Shown here: positions 50,350-60,920 of the stretch, in pieces
Position numbering within the stretch: the first letter of the stretch is position 1
Layout: each line of letters starts with the position of its first letter
Assembly: GCF_023100945.1 (NCBI RefSeq)
Contig: NZ_CP064689.1
Span: 186,001 to 250,000 of the forward strand
From: Bradyrhizobium sp. 200
GTDB lineage: Bacteria; Pseudomonadota; Alphaproteobacteria; Rhizobiales; Xanthobacteraceae
Length of the DNA stretch: 64,000 nt
Reading direction: 5' to 3'
Notes under the pieces: generated by a model
The model's input: only the letters and a program-made list of their open reading frames with translations
Database searches by the model: none
Told to the model about the DNA's origin: nothing
Program-made: the position numbers and the translations under genes

Positions 50350-51642
50350 TCACGGCCGCGTCTGCCCGGTGCCGTGAATGCGATATTTGAAGGTCGTGAG
50401 TTGCTCGGCGCCAACAGGGCCGCGGGCGTGGAATTTGCCGGTGGCAATCCCGATCTCCGCGCCGAAGCCGAACTCGCCGCCATCGGCGAACTGTGTCGAT
50501 GCATTGTGAAGCACGATCGCGGAATCGACCTCGCTGAGGAATTTCTCGGCCGCGTGAGCGTCCTCGGCCACGATTGCGTCGGTGTGTCGGGAGCCGTGGT
50601 TCTGGATATGCGCGATCGCAGCATCCACGCCGTCGACGACACGCGCGGCGATGATGGCGTCGAGATATTCGGTGTCCCAGTCGTCGTCCGTTGCCGGCTT
50701 CACCCGCGCGTCGATCTTCTGCACGGCGTCGTCGCCGCGCACTTCGCAGCCGGATTCGATCAGCATCTCGACCAGCGGCTTCAGATTGGCCGCCGCCGCG
50801 GCACGATCGACCAGCAGCGTCTCGGCCGCACCGCAGACGCCGGTGCGGCGCATCTTGGCGTTCAGCACGATCGACTTGGCCATGTCGAGCTTGGCGGATC
50901 GATCGACATAGACGTGGTTGACGCCTTCGAGATGCGCAAACACCGGCACGCGCGCTTCCGCCTCGACGCGCGCGACCAGGCTCTTGCCGCCCCGCGGCAC
51001 GATCACGTCGATGCCGCCGTTCAATCCTGAGAGCATCAGCCCGACCGCCGCGCGGTCGCGCGTCGGCACCAGCGTGATCGCGGCTTCGGGCAGGCCGGCC
51101 TCGCGCAGGCCCTGCACCAGGCAGTCATGAATCGCGCGGCACGAGCGGAAGCTGTCTGAGCCGCCGCGCAGGATCACGGCGTTGCCGGACTTCAGGCACA
51201 GCACTCCGGCATCGGCGGCGACGTTAGGACGGCTCTCGAAGATCACGCCAATCACGCCGAGCGGCACGCGCACGCGCTCGATGGTCATGCCGTTCGGTCG
51301 CTGCCAGCTCTCGGTGACTGACCCGACCGGATCGGGGATCGCGCGCACCGTCGCGACGCCATCGGCCATCGCCTCGATGCGCGCTGGTGTCAGCGTCAGG
51401 CGGTCGATGAAGGCCGAGGTCGCCCCGCCGGCGCGCACCTCGGCGACATCCTCGGCATTGGCAGCAAGAATCGCCAGCGCGTGGCTGCGGATCGCGCGGG
51501 CAATGGCGTCGAGCGCGCGGTTCTTGTCTTCCGGCGAGGCCAGCGCCAGCACCCGCGCCGCGGCGCGTGCCTGGGCCGCCAGTTCAGTCATCAACGCGGG
51601 CAAATCGGCGTTGCCGTCGATAGCCTTCAAGGGGGCGGTCAT
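50350..51642 (-). CDS. proA: Gamma-glutamyl phosphate reductase
   Basis: A 430-aa aldehyde-dehydrogenase-like enzyme for the second step of proline synthesis. It has [33 protein letters not shown], and the catalytic Cys in [15 protein letters not shown] (near residue 276), followed by [14 protein letters not shown]. The ATG at 51642 ([10 protein letters not shown]) fits relatives better than one ten codons upstream (51672). It is separated from proB by a GNAT gene, although proBA are usually adjacent. Confidence 0.95.
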   Translation of the reverse strand: MTAPLKAIDGNADLPALMTELAAQARAAARVLALASPEDKNRALDAIARAIRSHALAILAANAEDVAEVRAGGATSAFIDRLTLTPARIEAMADGVATVRAIPDPVGSVTESWQRPNGMTIERVRVPLGVIGVIFESRPNVAADAGVLCLKSGNAVILRGGSDSFRSCRAIHDCLVQGLREAGLPEAAITLVPTRDRAAVGLMLSGLNGGIDVIVPRGGKSLVARVEAEARVPVFAHLEGVNHVYVDRSAKLDMAKSIVLNAKMRRTGVCGAAETLLVDRAAAAANLKPLVEMLIESGCEVRGDDAVQKIDARVKPATDDDWDTEYLDAIIAARVVDGVDAAIAHIQNHGSRHTDAIVAEDAHAAEKFLSEVDSAIVLHNASTQFADGGEFGFGAEIGIATGKFHARGPVGAEQLTTFKYRIHGTGQTRP

Positions 51643-51758
51643 CGCAGGTCTCAAGTCTTGAGTTAAGGCCATGTCCTAGCACGGAAATTGAAGGTTTGGC
51701 GAGGTGCCGAAGTGGCATGGCTGGCGTCCGGATAGGCCCGCGGGGGCAGGCCGGTCGT

Positions 51759-52349
51759 TCAGCGTGAAGGGCGAAACATCGGAAACAGCGGTGGCGACGA
51801 CCCCACCTGGATGGTGCCCCGGAGCTCGAAGCCATGCCGTTGATAGAGCGTGATATTGGCGGGATTGGTGGATTCGAGGTACGCCGCGACATGATCCTGA
51901 TCGCACCGGCGAAGGGTGTCCTGCAGCAGGGCTGCGCCGTAACCGTTGCGGTGACGGGCCGGATCGACGCCGATCAGCGGCAAGTACCAGTGCGGCTCCT
52001 GCGGATGATAGGCCGCCATCGCTTCGAACACGGCGGCAAACTCGCTTTCCCGTCCAGGCGGCAAACTTGCCCCAATTGCCGCCTCGTCGAGCTCGATCCC
52101 CGGCGGGAGCCACAGCGCTGCTCCCGCATAGTCCGCGACGTGGCGCGCAGTTCCTTCTGTGAAAGCGCCGCCGCCAAACGCGCGCACCAATACCGGGAAG
52201 CGGGCCAGATACTGCGCAGGCTCTGGATAGGTCCAGCGGGTCACCGGATCCGCACTGAATGCGAGCGTCAGGACGGCGACTGCCCGCTCGACGTCGGCGG
52301 GTGCGACCGCGGCTACGGTCGGAATGGCAAATGATCTTGAAGGGCTCAT
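51759..52349 (-). CDS. GNAT family N-acetyltransferase
   Basis: A 196-aa GNAT protein with an N-terminal LTLAFSADPVTRW, acetyl-CoA loop PARHRNGYGAALLQDTL (about residues 138-154) and the C-terminal YLESTNPANITLYQRHGFEL. This layout (DP.RW, ....G.G.....) resembles acyltransferases like those near antibiotic or stress clusters, but the substrate is unknown. ATG 52349 is preferred over 52406. It lies between proB and proA. Confidence 0.85.
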   Translation of the reverse strand: MSPSRSFAIPTVAAVAPADVERAVAVLTLAFSADPVTRWTYPEPAQYLARFPVLVRAFGGGAFTEGTARHVADYAGAALWLPPGIELDEAAIGASLPPGRESEFAAVFEAMAAYHPQEPHWYLPLIGVDPARHRNGYGAALLQDTLRRCDQDHVAAYLESTNPANITLYQRHGFELRGTIQVGSSPPLFPMFRPSR

Positions 52350-52514
52350 GAGGCGCCTCGCGGTGGCAGCTTTGCCAAGATGGTGGTTGTTTGATTGCTC
52401 CGCCACGCCATGTCGGATTCTTTGTGGTCCGAGGCGAGCTACGATTTGATTTCCAGCGAAACAATCAGGCTTGCTGACGTAACGATGCCGGCAATCGGTC
52501 GCTCGGCCAATGGC

Positions 52515-53657
52515 CTACTTGGCCGGAATGGCCCCGGCCGGGCCCACCACCAGATCGTCCCGGTGGATCATTTCTGCCCGGCCAGAGATGCCGAGGATCG
52601 CCATCACGTCCGGCGAGGAGCGGCCCTTGATCTTCTCGGCGTCCTCGGCGTCGTAGGCGACGAGGCCGCGGCCGATCTCGTGGGTATCGGGGCCGCGCAC
52701 CACCACGGCGTCGCCGCGGGCGAACTGGCCCTCGATCCTGATGACGCCGGCCGGCAACAGGCTCTTGCCTGCGCGGAGCGCTGCCACCGCGCCGGCATCG
52801 ATGGTCAGCGTGCCCTTCGGCTCCAGCGAGCCTGCGATCCAGCGTTTTCGCGCGGTTACAGGGTTCGCGGGTGTCAGGAACCAGGTGCAGCGGCCACCGT
52901 CTGATATCGCCTGCAGCGGGTGCTCGATCTTGCCCGAGGCAATCAGCATGTGCGTGCCTGACGTGGTCGCGATCTTCGCCGCCTCGATCTTGGTGAACAT
53001 GCCGCCGCGCGACAATTCGGATTCCGCCGCGCCCGCCATGGCCTCGATCTCCGAGGTGACGGATTCGACGATCGGAATCAGTTTGGCGTTGGGATTGGCG
53101 CCCGGCGGCGCGTCATACAGGCCGTCGATATCGGACAACAGGATCAGCAAATCGGCGCTCGTCATGGTGGCGACGCGCGCGGCGAGCCGGTCATTGTCGC
53201 CATAGCGGATTTCGTTGGTGGCAACCGTATCGTTCTCGTTGATTACGGGCACCGCACGCCATTCCAGCAATTTGGCGATGGTCGAGCGGGCGTTGAGATA
53301 GCGGCGGCGCTCCTCGGTGTCCTGCAGCGTCACCAGGATCTGTCCGGCGCCGATGCCATGAGCGCCAAGCACCTCCGACCAGATCCGCGCCAGCGCGATT
53401 TGTCCTACCGCAGCGGCGCCCTGGCTTTCCTCGAGCTTCAGCGGGCCGCGCGGCAATTTCAAACGGCTGCGTCCCAGCGCAATCGATCCCGACGAGACCA
53501 CCAGGACGTCGCGGCCCTCGCCATGCAGTTTGGCGATATCGGCCGCCAGCGCGGCCAGCCACGCCGAGCGAACCTCGCCCGCATGGGAGTCGATCAGGAG
53601 CGAGGAGCCGACCTTGACGACGATGCGGCGAAAATTTTTGAGCGCGGGGCGTTTCAT
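52515..53657 (-). CDS. proB: Glutamate 5-kinase
   Basis: A 380-aa enzyme for the first step of proline synthesis. The amino-acid kinase domain has [11 protein letters not shown] at the start, [30 protein letters not shown] and [13 protein letters not shown]; a C-terminal PUA domain (about residues 285-370) follows, with [17 protein letters not shown]. Length and domains are standard. It lies 94 bp downstream of obgE on the same strand. Confidence 0.96.
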   Translation of the reverse strand: MKRPALKNFRRIVVKVGSSLLIDSHAGEVRSAWLAALAADIAKLHGEGRDVLVVSSGSIALGRSRLKLPRGPLKLEESQGAAAVGQIALARIWSEVLGAHGIGAGQILVTLQDTEERRRYLNARSTIAKLLEWRAVPVINENDTVATNEIRYGDNDRLAARVATMTSADLLILLSDIDGLYDAPPGANPNAKLIPIVESVTSEIEAMAGAAESELSRGGMFTKIEAAKIATTSGTHMLIASGKIEHPLQAISDGGRCTWFLTPANPVTARKRWIAGSLEPKGTLTIDAGAVAALRAGKSLLPAGVIRIEGQFARGDAVVVRGPDTHEIGRGLVAYDAEDAEKIKGRSSPDVMAILGISGRAEMIHRDDLVVGPAGAIPAK

Positions 53658-53751
53658 GGATGCGGTCGAATGATACGGGGGTGGTCGGGAAGCAATACGC
53701 GCCAGCTCCCGGTTTTGGAAGTGGCGCGGCCGGCGGAGGCTTAAGTTTGCA

Positions 53752-54873
<1,122 letters not shown>

Positions 54874-54918
54874 TTAATTTTCGGGCCTTTTTTGCGGCTC
54901 TGGCCTTCGGCTGAGCGG

Positions 54919-55398
54919 CTATCCGGGCCGCCTTCGAATCAGAAACTTCTGCATCCCCTCCAGCACCAGCTCCTTGCGCTGGTTGAACACCGTGGAGCGC
55001 AGCGTCACCACGCCGGTGGTGCGGCCGGGGACCAGTTCGGTCACTTCGAGCGCGGGATAGATGGTGTCGCGGGCATAGACGGGTTTGAGGAACTTGCTCG
55101 ACTGTTCGAGGAAGCCGACCAGCGATTCCTCTACGATATAGGGGAACAGCCCAGCGCCCGGCGCGGTATGGACCAGGGTCTGGAAGCCGTGCGCGAGCAG
55201 GTCCGGCATGCCGCGGGCGCGGCAATATTCGACATCGTAATGGATCGGGTGGGTGTCGCCGCTCGCGGTCTGGAACGCGGCGAATACCGCCGAAGTCTGG
55301 GTCCGGCTCGGGATCACGAAACGTTCGCCGAGCACGAAATCCTCGAACCAGCGCTGTTCGCTCACCATGCGATGCTGGGCGGAGTCGAAGTCGGTCAT
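54919..55398 (-). CDS. MaoC-like dehydratase domain protein
   Basis: A 159-aa hot-dog fold protein of the MaoC/R-hydratase group. The hydratase motif is read as ASGDTHPIHYDVEYCRARG (about residues 45-63), with the Asp/His pair, followed by AHGFQTLVHTAPGAG. It may hydrate an enoyl-CoA or act as a thioesterase; the substrate is unknown. It lies between obgE and a divergent DMT-type transporter and is not part of the usual rplU-rpmA-obgE block. Confidence 0.87.
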   Translation of the reverse strand: MTDFDSAQHRMVSEQRWFEDFVLGERFVIPSRTQTSAVFAAFQTASGDTHPIHYDVEYCRARGMPDLLAHGFQTLVHTAPGAGLFPYIVEESLVGFLEQSSKFLKPVYARDTIYPALEVTELVPGRTTGVVTLRSTVFNQRKELVLEGMQKFLIRRRPG

Positions 55399-55587
55399 GT
55401 CGGTTTCCTGCGGGCTTGTCAGAGGGGCATACCGGTATCGCAGAGGGCGAGTGCTGCGACAATTGGTTCAATTCGTCCTGCCCGGGCTTGTCCCGCGCAT
55501 CCACTCGCTTAAAACAGCGGCACAAGAACGTGGAGGGCCGAAGCAGTTCCGGCCGTCACTGGGAACAACCGGAAACGTCGCCCGCCC

Positions 55588-56502
55588 ATGAGCCTCTTCG
55601 CCAAAATCTCCACCTACGACGAGCGCTCCGCGCGGCTGGCCGGCATCGGCTTGATGCTGCTGTCGATCTTCATGTTCTCGTTCGGCGATGCGCTCGGAAA
55701 ATTCATGGTCGCGACTTATTCGGTCGGGCAGTTGCTGTGGCTGCGCGCCTGCGCGGCGCTATTGGTGCTGCTGCCGCTGATCTGGAAGCAGCGCGCCGAA
55801 TTTGCGCATTTCGAACGGCCGTGGCTGCAGCTACTTCGCGTGACGCTCTCGACGCTCGAAGTCGCCGCGTTCTTTCTCGCCACCGTCTATCTGCCGCTCG
55901 CCGACGTCATCACCTATTATCTGGCCTCGCCGATCTTCGTCACCGCATTGTCGGGGATCGTGCTCGGCGAGCACGTCGGCTGGCGGCGCTGGACCGCGAT
56001 CCTGATCGGATTCTGCGGCGTGCTGATTGCACTGCGCCCGTCCACGCAAACCGTAAGCTGGCCTGCGATGATCGCGCTCGGCGGCAGTCTGTCGTTTGCG
56101 TTCCTGATGCTGATCACGCGCTCGCTGCGGGCAACGCCGGATATCGTGCTGACGACGACGCAGTTCGGCGGCACGTTTTTGCTCGGCGCGCTGATGTCGC
56201 CGATTGGCTGGGTGACGCCCACAATCGGCAGTCTGGGCCTGTTCGCCGCGGCGGGAGTGACCTCGGTCGTCGCGCTGCTATGCATCAACCGGTCGCTGAA
56301 ACTGGCGCCGGCCAGCGTCGTGGTGCCGTATCAATATTCGATGATCGTATGGGCGGTGATCTTCGGCTTTGTGGTGTGGGGCGACGTGCCGTCGCTCTCG
56401 ACCCTGATCGGCGCGGCCATCATCATCGGCGCGGGCATCTACATCTTCCTGCGCGAGCAGCAGCTCGGGCGCGAAGAAACGGTGGTCAATCCGCCGGCGT
56501 AA
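55588..56502 (+). CDS. DMT-superfamily transporter (EamA)
   Basis: A 304-aa transporter with ten hydrophobic helices in two EamA repeats (about residues 18-148 and 158-293). The first repeat starts RLAGIGLMLLSIFMFSFGDALGKFMV, the second MIALGGSLSFAFLMLITRSL. Such proteins export metabolites or amino acids; the substrate is not known. It is the only plus-strand gene in the 41-58 kb stretch, which suggests insertion. A family of direct/inverted repeats follows its stop. Confidence 0.9.
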   Translation: MSLFAKISTYDERSARLAGIGLMLLSIFMFSFGDALGKFMVATYSVGQLLWLRACAALLVLLPLIWKQRAEFAHFERPWLQLLRVTLSTLEVAAFFLATVYLPLADVITYYLASPIFVTALSGIVLGEHVGWRRWTAILIGFCGVLIALRPSTQTVSWPAMIALGGSLSFAFLMLITRSLRATPDIVLTTTQFGGTFLLGALMSPIGWVTPTIGSLGLFAAAGVTSVVALLCINRSLKLAPASVVVPYQYSMIVWAVIFGFVVWGDVPSLSTLIGAAIIIGAGIYIFLREQQLGREETVVNPPA

Positions 56503-56511
56503 ACAATTCTT

Positions 56512-56629
56512 GTCGTCCCTGCGAACGCAGGGACCCATACCGCGTGCTCTCTCTTGTGAACACAAATGGTAGACGCCTCGTAACCCATCACCGCCGCGGA
56601 GTATGGGTCCCTGCGTTCGCAGGGACGAC
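56512..56629. repeat. Interspersed palindromic repeat, family A-related copy 4
   Basis: GTCGTCCCTGCGAACGCAGG and CCTGCGTTCGCAGGGACGAC form perfect outer arms, with GACCCATAC/GTATGGGTC inside. It lies between the convergent transporter and GNAT genes. Confidence 0.85.
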
Positions 56630-56657
56630 GTCGGTTTGTGTGGCGGCTAGCTACCGC

Positions 56658-57254
56658 TTATCTCCTCGTCGATGAGCCCCAATTCTTCAGCGACGACCAC
56701 ACACCGCGCGTCAGGCGGAAGCGGTCGACCGGGGTCGAGGATCCCAGCGCCTCGAAGCGGTGCAGCTCGACGCCGCTCCACTGGAAGCCGCATTTCTCCA
56801 GGATGTTGCGCGACGCCGGGTTGGCGACGCGGGCGCCTGAGATCAGGTGCTCGGCATCGAATTCCTCGAAGAAGAAATCGATCACCGCGCGCGCGGCTTC
56901 GGTGCCAAAGCCCTGGCCCCAATGTTCGACGCCGAGCCAGTAGCCGAGTTCCGGCGCGTCTGGTGCGCTGCGGTCGATGCCGACCATGCCGACCGGCGAA
57001 TAGTTCTGCTCGATCAGAAACACGGTCTCGCTGCTATCGGCGGCCGTCGCGCGCACGAATTCGACCGCGTGGTCATGCAGGTAAGGGTACGGCAGGCGGC
57101 GGGTGTTTTCCGCAATGCGGCGATCGTTGGCGAGATGCGCAATCGCTTTTACGTCCGCGAGCGTTGGCCGGCGCAACGTCAGCCGTTCGGTCTCGAGGAC
57201 GCAGCTACTCGCTTCGCGTAGCGTCGACGTTTGGATCGGGATGTCCTGCAACAT
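56658..57254 (-). CDS. GNAT acetyltransferase, RimJ/RimL-like
   Basis: A 198-aa GNAT of the RimJ/RimL type: ETERLTLRRPTLADVKAIAHLANDRR at the start, ELGYWLGVEHWGQGFGTEAARAVI as acetyl-CoA site (about residues 105-128), and VANPASRNILEKCGF. A role on ribosomal or other N termini is possible given the next genes rpmA-rplU, but not shown. Start at 57254 gives a 19-residue leader. It lies 125 bp past rpmA beyond a terminator. Confidence 0.88.
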   Translation of the reverse strand: MLQDIPIQTSTLREASSCVLETERLTLRRPTLADVKAIAHLANDRRIAENTRRLPYPYLHDHAVEFVRATAADSSETVFLIEQNYSPVGMVGIDRSAPDAPELGYWLGVEHWGQGFGTEAARAVIDFFFEEFDAEHLISGARVANPASRNILEKCGFQWSGVELHRFEALGSSTPVDRFRLTRGVWSSLKNWGSSTRR

Positions 57255-57285
57255 GTCGGGCTCCTGATTGCAAAAATGCGCAAAA

Positions 57286-57318
57286 TAAAAAGGGGAGGCC
57301 GGTTTCCCGCCTCCCCTT
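57286..57318 (-). terminator. Intrinsic terminator of the rplU-rpmA transcript
   Basis: On the minus strand AGGGGAGGC-GGGAAACC-GGCCTCCCCT is followed by TTTTTATTTT, 62 bp past rpmA. It is a strong terminator, so the downstream GNAT gene needs its own promoter or read-through. Confidence 0.88.
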
Positions 57319-57379
57319 GGAGCCCTTTTCGACTCCGCCGGTTCAACAGGACCCCGGCGGACTCAGATGTGTCCACCGT

Positions 57380-57649
57380 CTATTCGGCCGCCTCCGTCAT
57401 CGGAACTACCGATACGAAAGTGCGACCATTGGCTTTTGCACGAAACTCGACATGACCTTCGACTTTGGCAAAGAGAGTATGGTCGGTGCCCATGCCGACA
57501 TTAAGGCCGGGATGCCAGGTGGTGCCGCGCTGACGCGCGATAATGTTGCCGGGAATCACGTGCTCGCCGCCATAGGCCTTGATGCCCAGGCGCTTGCCCG
57601 CTGAATCGCGTCCGTTTCGCGATGAACCGCCTGCTTTTTTGTGAGCCAT
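57380..57649 (-). CDS. rpmA: 50S ribosomal protein L27 (bL27)
   Basis: An 89-aa ribosomal protein: [20 protein letters not shown] is the canonical N terminus, reaching the peptidyl-transferase centre, followed by [17 protein letters not shown] and GTTWHPG. It follows rplU by 90 bp on the same strand. Confidence 0.98.
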   Translation of the reverse strand: MAHKKAGGSSRNGRDSAGKRLGIKAYGGEHVIPGNIIARQRGTTWHPGLNVGMGTDHTLFAKVEGHVEFRAKANGRTFVSVVPMTEAAE

Positions 57650-57739
57650 GGCCCGTCTCCGACTTCGATAAGTTTTAGATCAATTCCTTGACGGAATCAT
57701 TTCACTTTTTGTCGCGCTTCAACTTTTGATCAAAGCGCA

Positions 57740-58222
57740 TCACTTCTTGTCGCTCTTGCCCTTCGCGGCGGCTTTCTTGGCCGGGGCCCTCTTTGCCACA
57801 GCCTTTTTCGCGGGTGCCTTCTTCCTGGCGGCCTTCGGTGCCTCGTCGTCCTCGGCGGCCGGAGCTACGACTTTTTCCCTCTTCGGCCGCGGGCCGATCG
57901 AAGGCTTGGCGTTATCGGTCAGGATCTCGGTGACGCGAAGCACCGTGATCTCGTCGCGATAGCCGCGCTTGCGGCGCGAATTCTTGCGGCGACGCTTCTT
58001 GAACGCGATCACCTTGGGGCCGCGCTTGTGGTCCAGCACCTCGGCCGCAACGGAAGCGCCTGCCACCGTCGGCGTGCCCAGCACTGGCGTGTCACCGCCG
58101 ACCACCAGAACTTCACCAAGCTGCACGATCGTGCCGACGTCGCCGGCGATCTTGCCTATCTCGAGCACATCATCCGGAACGACGCGGTATTGCCGGCCGC
58201 CGGTTTTGATGACTGCGAACAT
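57740..58222 (-). CDS. rplU: 50S ribosomal protein L21 (bL21) with a long basic tail
   Basis: A 160-aa protein. Residues 1-104 are a normal L21 (MFAVIKTGGRQYRVVPDD, KVIAFKKRRRKNSRRKRGYRD), and the remaining 56 residues are an Ala/Lys/Pro-rich extension with AKKAVAKRAPAKKAAAK repeats, like histone H1 tails. E. coli L21 has 103 residues. The extension probably contacts rRNA or lies on the ribosome surface. It is the first gene of the rplU-rpmA transcript. Confidence 0.97.
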   Translation of the reverse strand: MFAVIKTGGRQYRVVPDDVLEIGKIAGDVGTIVQLGEVLVVGGDTPVLGTPTVAGASVAAEVLDHKRGPKVIAFKKRRRKNSRRKRGYRDEITVLRVTEILTDNAKPSIGPRPKREKVVAPAAEDDEAPKAARKKAPAKKAVAKRAPAKKAAAKGKSDKK

Positions 58223-58614
58223 CGTTTTATTCCTTCGTGTTCGATCCCGGCCTCGGACGATTTCCCAAAGGGCACGTCCGGGTCGGCTTTTTGGTCAGTC
58301 GTTATGGGTACGATTTTCGCGCGGCCGGGGAGCAAGCCCCCAAGGATTTCGCGCAAAAACAAGCGGCGCGAGAAATCCCGCGCCGGATGCGGGGACTTAT
58401 AGCCGCAGAACGCCGTGAGTCAAGGCAAAGAGACCCAAAAACCGGCCAAAATGAGGGATTTGGGCCGAAACGGGCGAATGGCGAGTGGCGAATAGCGAGT
58501 AGGCAGAGGTTATTTGCCCCCCTCTATTCGCCATTCGCTACTCGCCCCCTCCATGAAACCAATGGGTTCCCCGGCCGTTGTCGCCAGCGACATCCGGCAG
58601 GGGACTTGGGCTAC
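58223..58614. other. 392-bp intergenic region between divergent rplU and the ROK gene
   Basis: No gene is seen. It holds an inverted pair GGATTTCGCGC / GCGCGAGAAATCC (58344-58378), which on the minus strand would sit about 120-155 nt before rplU and might belong to its leader, and a longer inverted repeat at 58472-58547. The plus-strand frame is open through much of this region but shows no family signature, so it is treated as non-coding. Confidence 0.55.
58472..58547. repeat. Inverted repeat upstream of the ROK gene
   Basis: Arms built from GCGAATGGCGAGTGGCGAAT and AGCGAGTAG on one side, and CTATTCGCCATTCGCTACTC on the other, separated by about 20 bp. Internal GCGAATnGCGAGT units repeat directly too. 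It lies 68 bp upstream of the ATG at 58615. Confidence 0.7.
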
Positions 58615-59727
58615 ATGGCAGAAGACACCATAACGACCACGGGCATCGCCCGCCACGGCGGCACCCGCCTGCCGTCGGTCGAGGTCGACAGTTTCAACGT
58701 CGAATTGAAGGATGATGAGGGCTTTCTCGGCGACCGCGCCAGCAAGGGGGCCTTCCGCAAGATCCTGGACGGCTTGCGCAAGCCGTTGAAGAAAAACGGC
58801 GACGATCCCCTTGGGAAGAGATCCGCCAGCGATATCGCCAAGACCGACCTCGACGAGGCGCTGGTCGGCGACGACGTCGGCGCCGCAGCCCTGGTGCACG
58901 GCGCGATCGAGGAATTCGCCCAGGAACTGGCCTATGTGACCGGGCGGTTTCTCAAGACCAAGGCGTGGGCCGATACCGAGCGCATCGTGGTCGGCGGCGG
59001 CTTTCGGCAGAGCCGGGTCGGCGAGCTTGCGATCGCCCGCACCGACATCATCCTCAAGGCGGAGGATTTCGACGTCGATCTGGTGCCGATCCGCTTTCAT
59101 CCCGATGACGCCGGCCTGCTCGGCACCCTGCATCTGGCGCCATCATGGATTTTCGAGGGCCATGACAGCATCCTTGCCGTGGATATCGGCGGAACCAACA
59201 TCCGCTGCGGTGTCGTGGAGAGCCGCTGGAAGAAGGCGCCCGATCTTTCCAGGGCCGCGGTGTGGAAGTCCGAGCTGTGGCGGCATGCCGACGATGAGCC
59301 GACGCGCGAAGGCGCGGTGAAGCGGCTGGTCAAGATGCTGAAGGACCTGATCGCGACGGCCGACGCCGAAGGCCTGAAGCTCGCGCCCTTTATCGGCATT
59401 GCCTGTCCCGGTGTGATCGACGAAGACGGCTCGATCGAAAAGGGCGCGCAGAACCTGCCGGGCAATTGGGAGAGCAGCAAGTTCAACCTGCCGGCCAGCC
59501 TGGTGGAGGCGATCCCGCAGATCGGCGATCACGACACCGCCGTGCTGATGCATAATGACGGCGTGGTGCAGGGCCTTTCCGAAGTTCCCTTCATGCAGGA
59601 TGTCGAGCACTGGGGCGTGCTGACGATCGGCACTGGCCTTGGCAATGCGCGCTTCACCAACCGGCGCAAGGAAAGCGGCAAGGACAACGGCAAGGACGAG
59701 AAGAAGGCGAAGAAGGGCCGGGACTAG
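58615..59727 (+). CDS. ROK-family protein with circularly permuted motif order
   Basis: A 370-aa protein with all key ROK (sugar kinase) motifs, but in rotated order. First come the elements that normally end a ROK protein: a helix, RIVVGGG (residues 123-129) and DDAGLLG (164-170). Then the normal beginning: DIGGTNIRCGVVE (190-202, phosphate-1), GIACPG (261-266), NLPGNW (280-285), catalytic Asp in HND (313-315) and TIGTGLG (337-343, phosphate-2). It ends soon after in a Lys/Asp/Gly-rich tail. The ROK zinc motif is absent. The substrate is unknown. Start 58615 is favoured over longer in-frame extensions, which lack conserved sequence. Confidence 0.85.
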   Translation: MAEDTITTTGIARHGGTRLPSVEVDSFNVELKDDEGFLGDRASKGAFRKILDGLRKPLKKNGDDPLGKRSASDIAKTDLDEALVGDDVGAAALVHGAIEEFAQELAYVTGRFLKTKAWADTERIVVGGGFRQSRVGELAIARTDIILKAEDFDVDLVPIRFHPDDAGLLGTLHLAPSWIFEGHDSILAVDIGGTNIRCGVVESRWKKAPDLSRAAVWKSELWRHADDEPTREGAVKRLVKMLKDLIATADAEGLKLAPFIGIACPGVIDEDGSIEKGAQNLPGNWESSKFNLPASLVEAIPQIGDHDTAVLMHNDGVVQGLSEVPFMQDVEHWGVLTIGTGLGNARFTNRRKESGKDNGKDEKKAKKGRD

Positions 59728-59932
59728 TTCCTGAATTAACGTTTTGCGCGGGTAGTAAGGTTGACTGGTTAGGTTAAAACCGGGTTCACATTGCCGTTTC
59801 GCTCCGCCTTGCTACCGTCATTTTCGTCGCTCCGCTGACCGGTGAAGCCGCACTTCCCGGCCAGGATTTCAAAGCAGCGGCACGGGACCGTCAGTGTTTT
59901 GTCGCGTCTGGCGGTCCCACCCATTTTTTCCA

Positions 59933-60796
59933 TCAGCTCCAGCCGATACGCGCAAAGAACGCCGCGATCTCTGATGCTGCGCGATCGGGATCCTCGCGAT
60001 GGGGAAAGTGACCGGCATCGGGAAACATCGCGAGATCGAGATTTGTAAAGGTCTCGCCGAGCCGGTCGGTCCATTCATAGGGAAACAGCGGATCATGCTC
60101 GGCCCAGCGAACACAGGTTGGCACGCCGATCGGCGGTAGCGCCGGCGCTTCACCCTTCATCATCCTGATCCGGCCGGCATGGGCCGCGCGATAATGCGCG
60201 AAGCCGCCGGCAAGGTTTCCGTCCCTTAGGAAATTGTCGGTGAAGGCCTCGAGCTGATCGTCGAAGGCGTGCTTGCGATGCGACCAGGCTTTCAGGAAGT
60301 GCCCGATATAGAGCCGGCAGCTTTCGCGGCTCGCGCCGACGAGGGCGGGCGCCATCTCCATCTGATGAAAGGATTGATACCAGATGTTGTTGAGGCGCTC
60401 CGGCTCCGCCATCCGCGGGCCGATCCCGGGATAGACGAAATCGAAGAAGAACAGGCCGGAGATGCGTTCCGGCGCCAAGCGCGCCAGCGGCTGCATCAAT
60501 GCACCGCCGACATCGTGACCGACGATGCCGGCCTGCGCGAGGCCAAGCGCATCCATCAGCGCCAGCATGTCGGCGGCCTGCTGGTCGGGTCCGAACGGCC
60601 CCTCGGGCTTGTCGCTGTCGCCGAAGCCGCGCAGGTCGGGTGCATATAGCGTGAAGCGATCGGCAAGCCGCGTCATCACCGGCTCCCAGGTCAGCCAGAA
60701 TTCGGGCCAGCCATGCAGCAACAGCAGCGGCCGCCCGGCCCCCAGGCGGGCCACGTGAAACGCCGCGCCATTGGCCCGCACCGTCAAATGCTCCAT
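59933..60796 (-). CDS. Alpha/beta hydrolase, epoxide hydrolase / haloacetate dehalogenase-like
   Basis: A 287-aa alpha/beta hydrolase. It has the oxyanion loop LLLHGWPEFW, the nucleophile elbow GHDVGGALM (Asp, about residue 95), a cap region rich in Trp/His, the acid in WAEHDPLFP and the catalytic His in AGHFPHRED. The Asp nucleophile points to epoxide hydrolase or dehalogenase rather than esterase chemistry; the substrate is open. AGGAGC lies five bases before the ATG. It is convergent with the ROK gene. Confidence 0.9.
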   Translation of the reverse strand: MEHLTVRANGAAFHVARLGAGRPLLLLHGWPEFWLTWEPVMTRLADRFTLYAPDLRGFGDSDKPEGPFGPDQQAADMLALMDALGLAQAGIVGHDVGGALMQPLARLAPERISGLFFFDFVYPGIGPRMAEPERLNNIWYQSFHQMEMAPALVGASRESCRLYIGHFLKAWSHRKHAFDDQLEAFTDNFLRDGNLAGGFAHYRAAHAGRIRMMKGEAPALPPIGVPTCVRWAEHDPLFPYEWTDRLGETFTNLDLAMFPDAGHFPHREDPDRAASEIAAFFARIGWS

Positions 60797-60920
60797 TTTC
60801 GGCTCCTTTTTGTTTCCGGCGCCGGCACGGATTTCTTGGCCCCGCGCCTTGTCTGGCCCGTCATCCTCGCCTAGAACACGCCCCGACCGCGGGCCCGAGG
60901 AATCACCCGTCATGGCGCCT

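Noticed and set aside
57726..57740. TTTTGATCAAAG as an FNR/FixK-type box
   Set aside because: It lacks the TTGAT-N4-ATCAA spacing and lies at the 3' end of rplU, not in a promoter.
58237..58614. Extension of the ROK gene by 126 codons upstream
   Set aside because: The extension crosses inverted repeats and the rplU leader region and shows no conserved sequence. ATG 58615 fits better.
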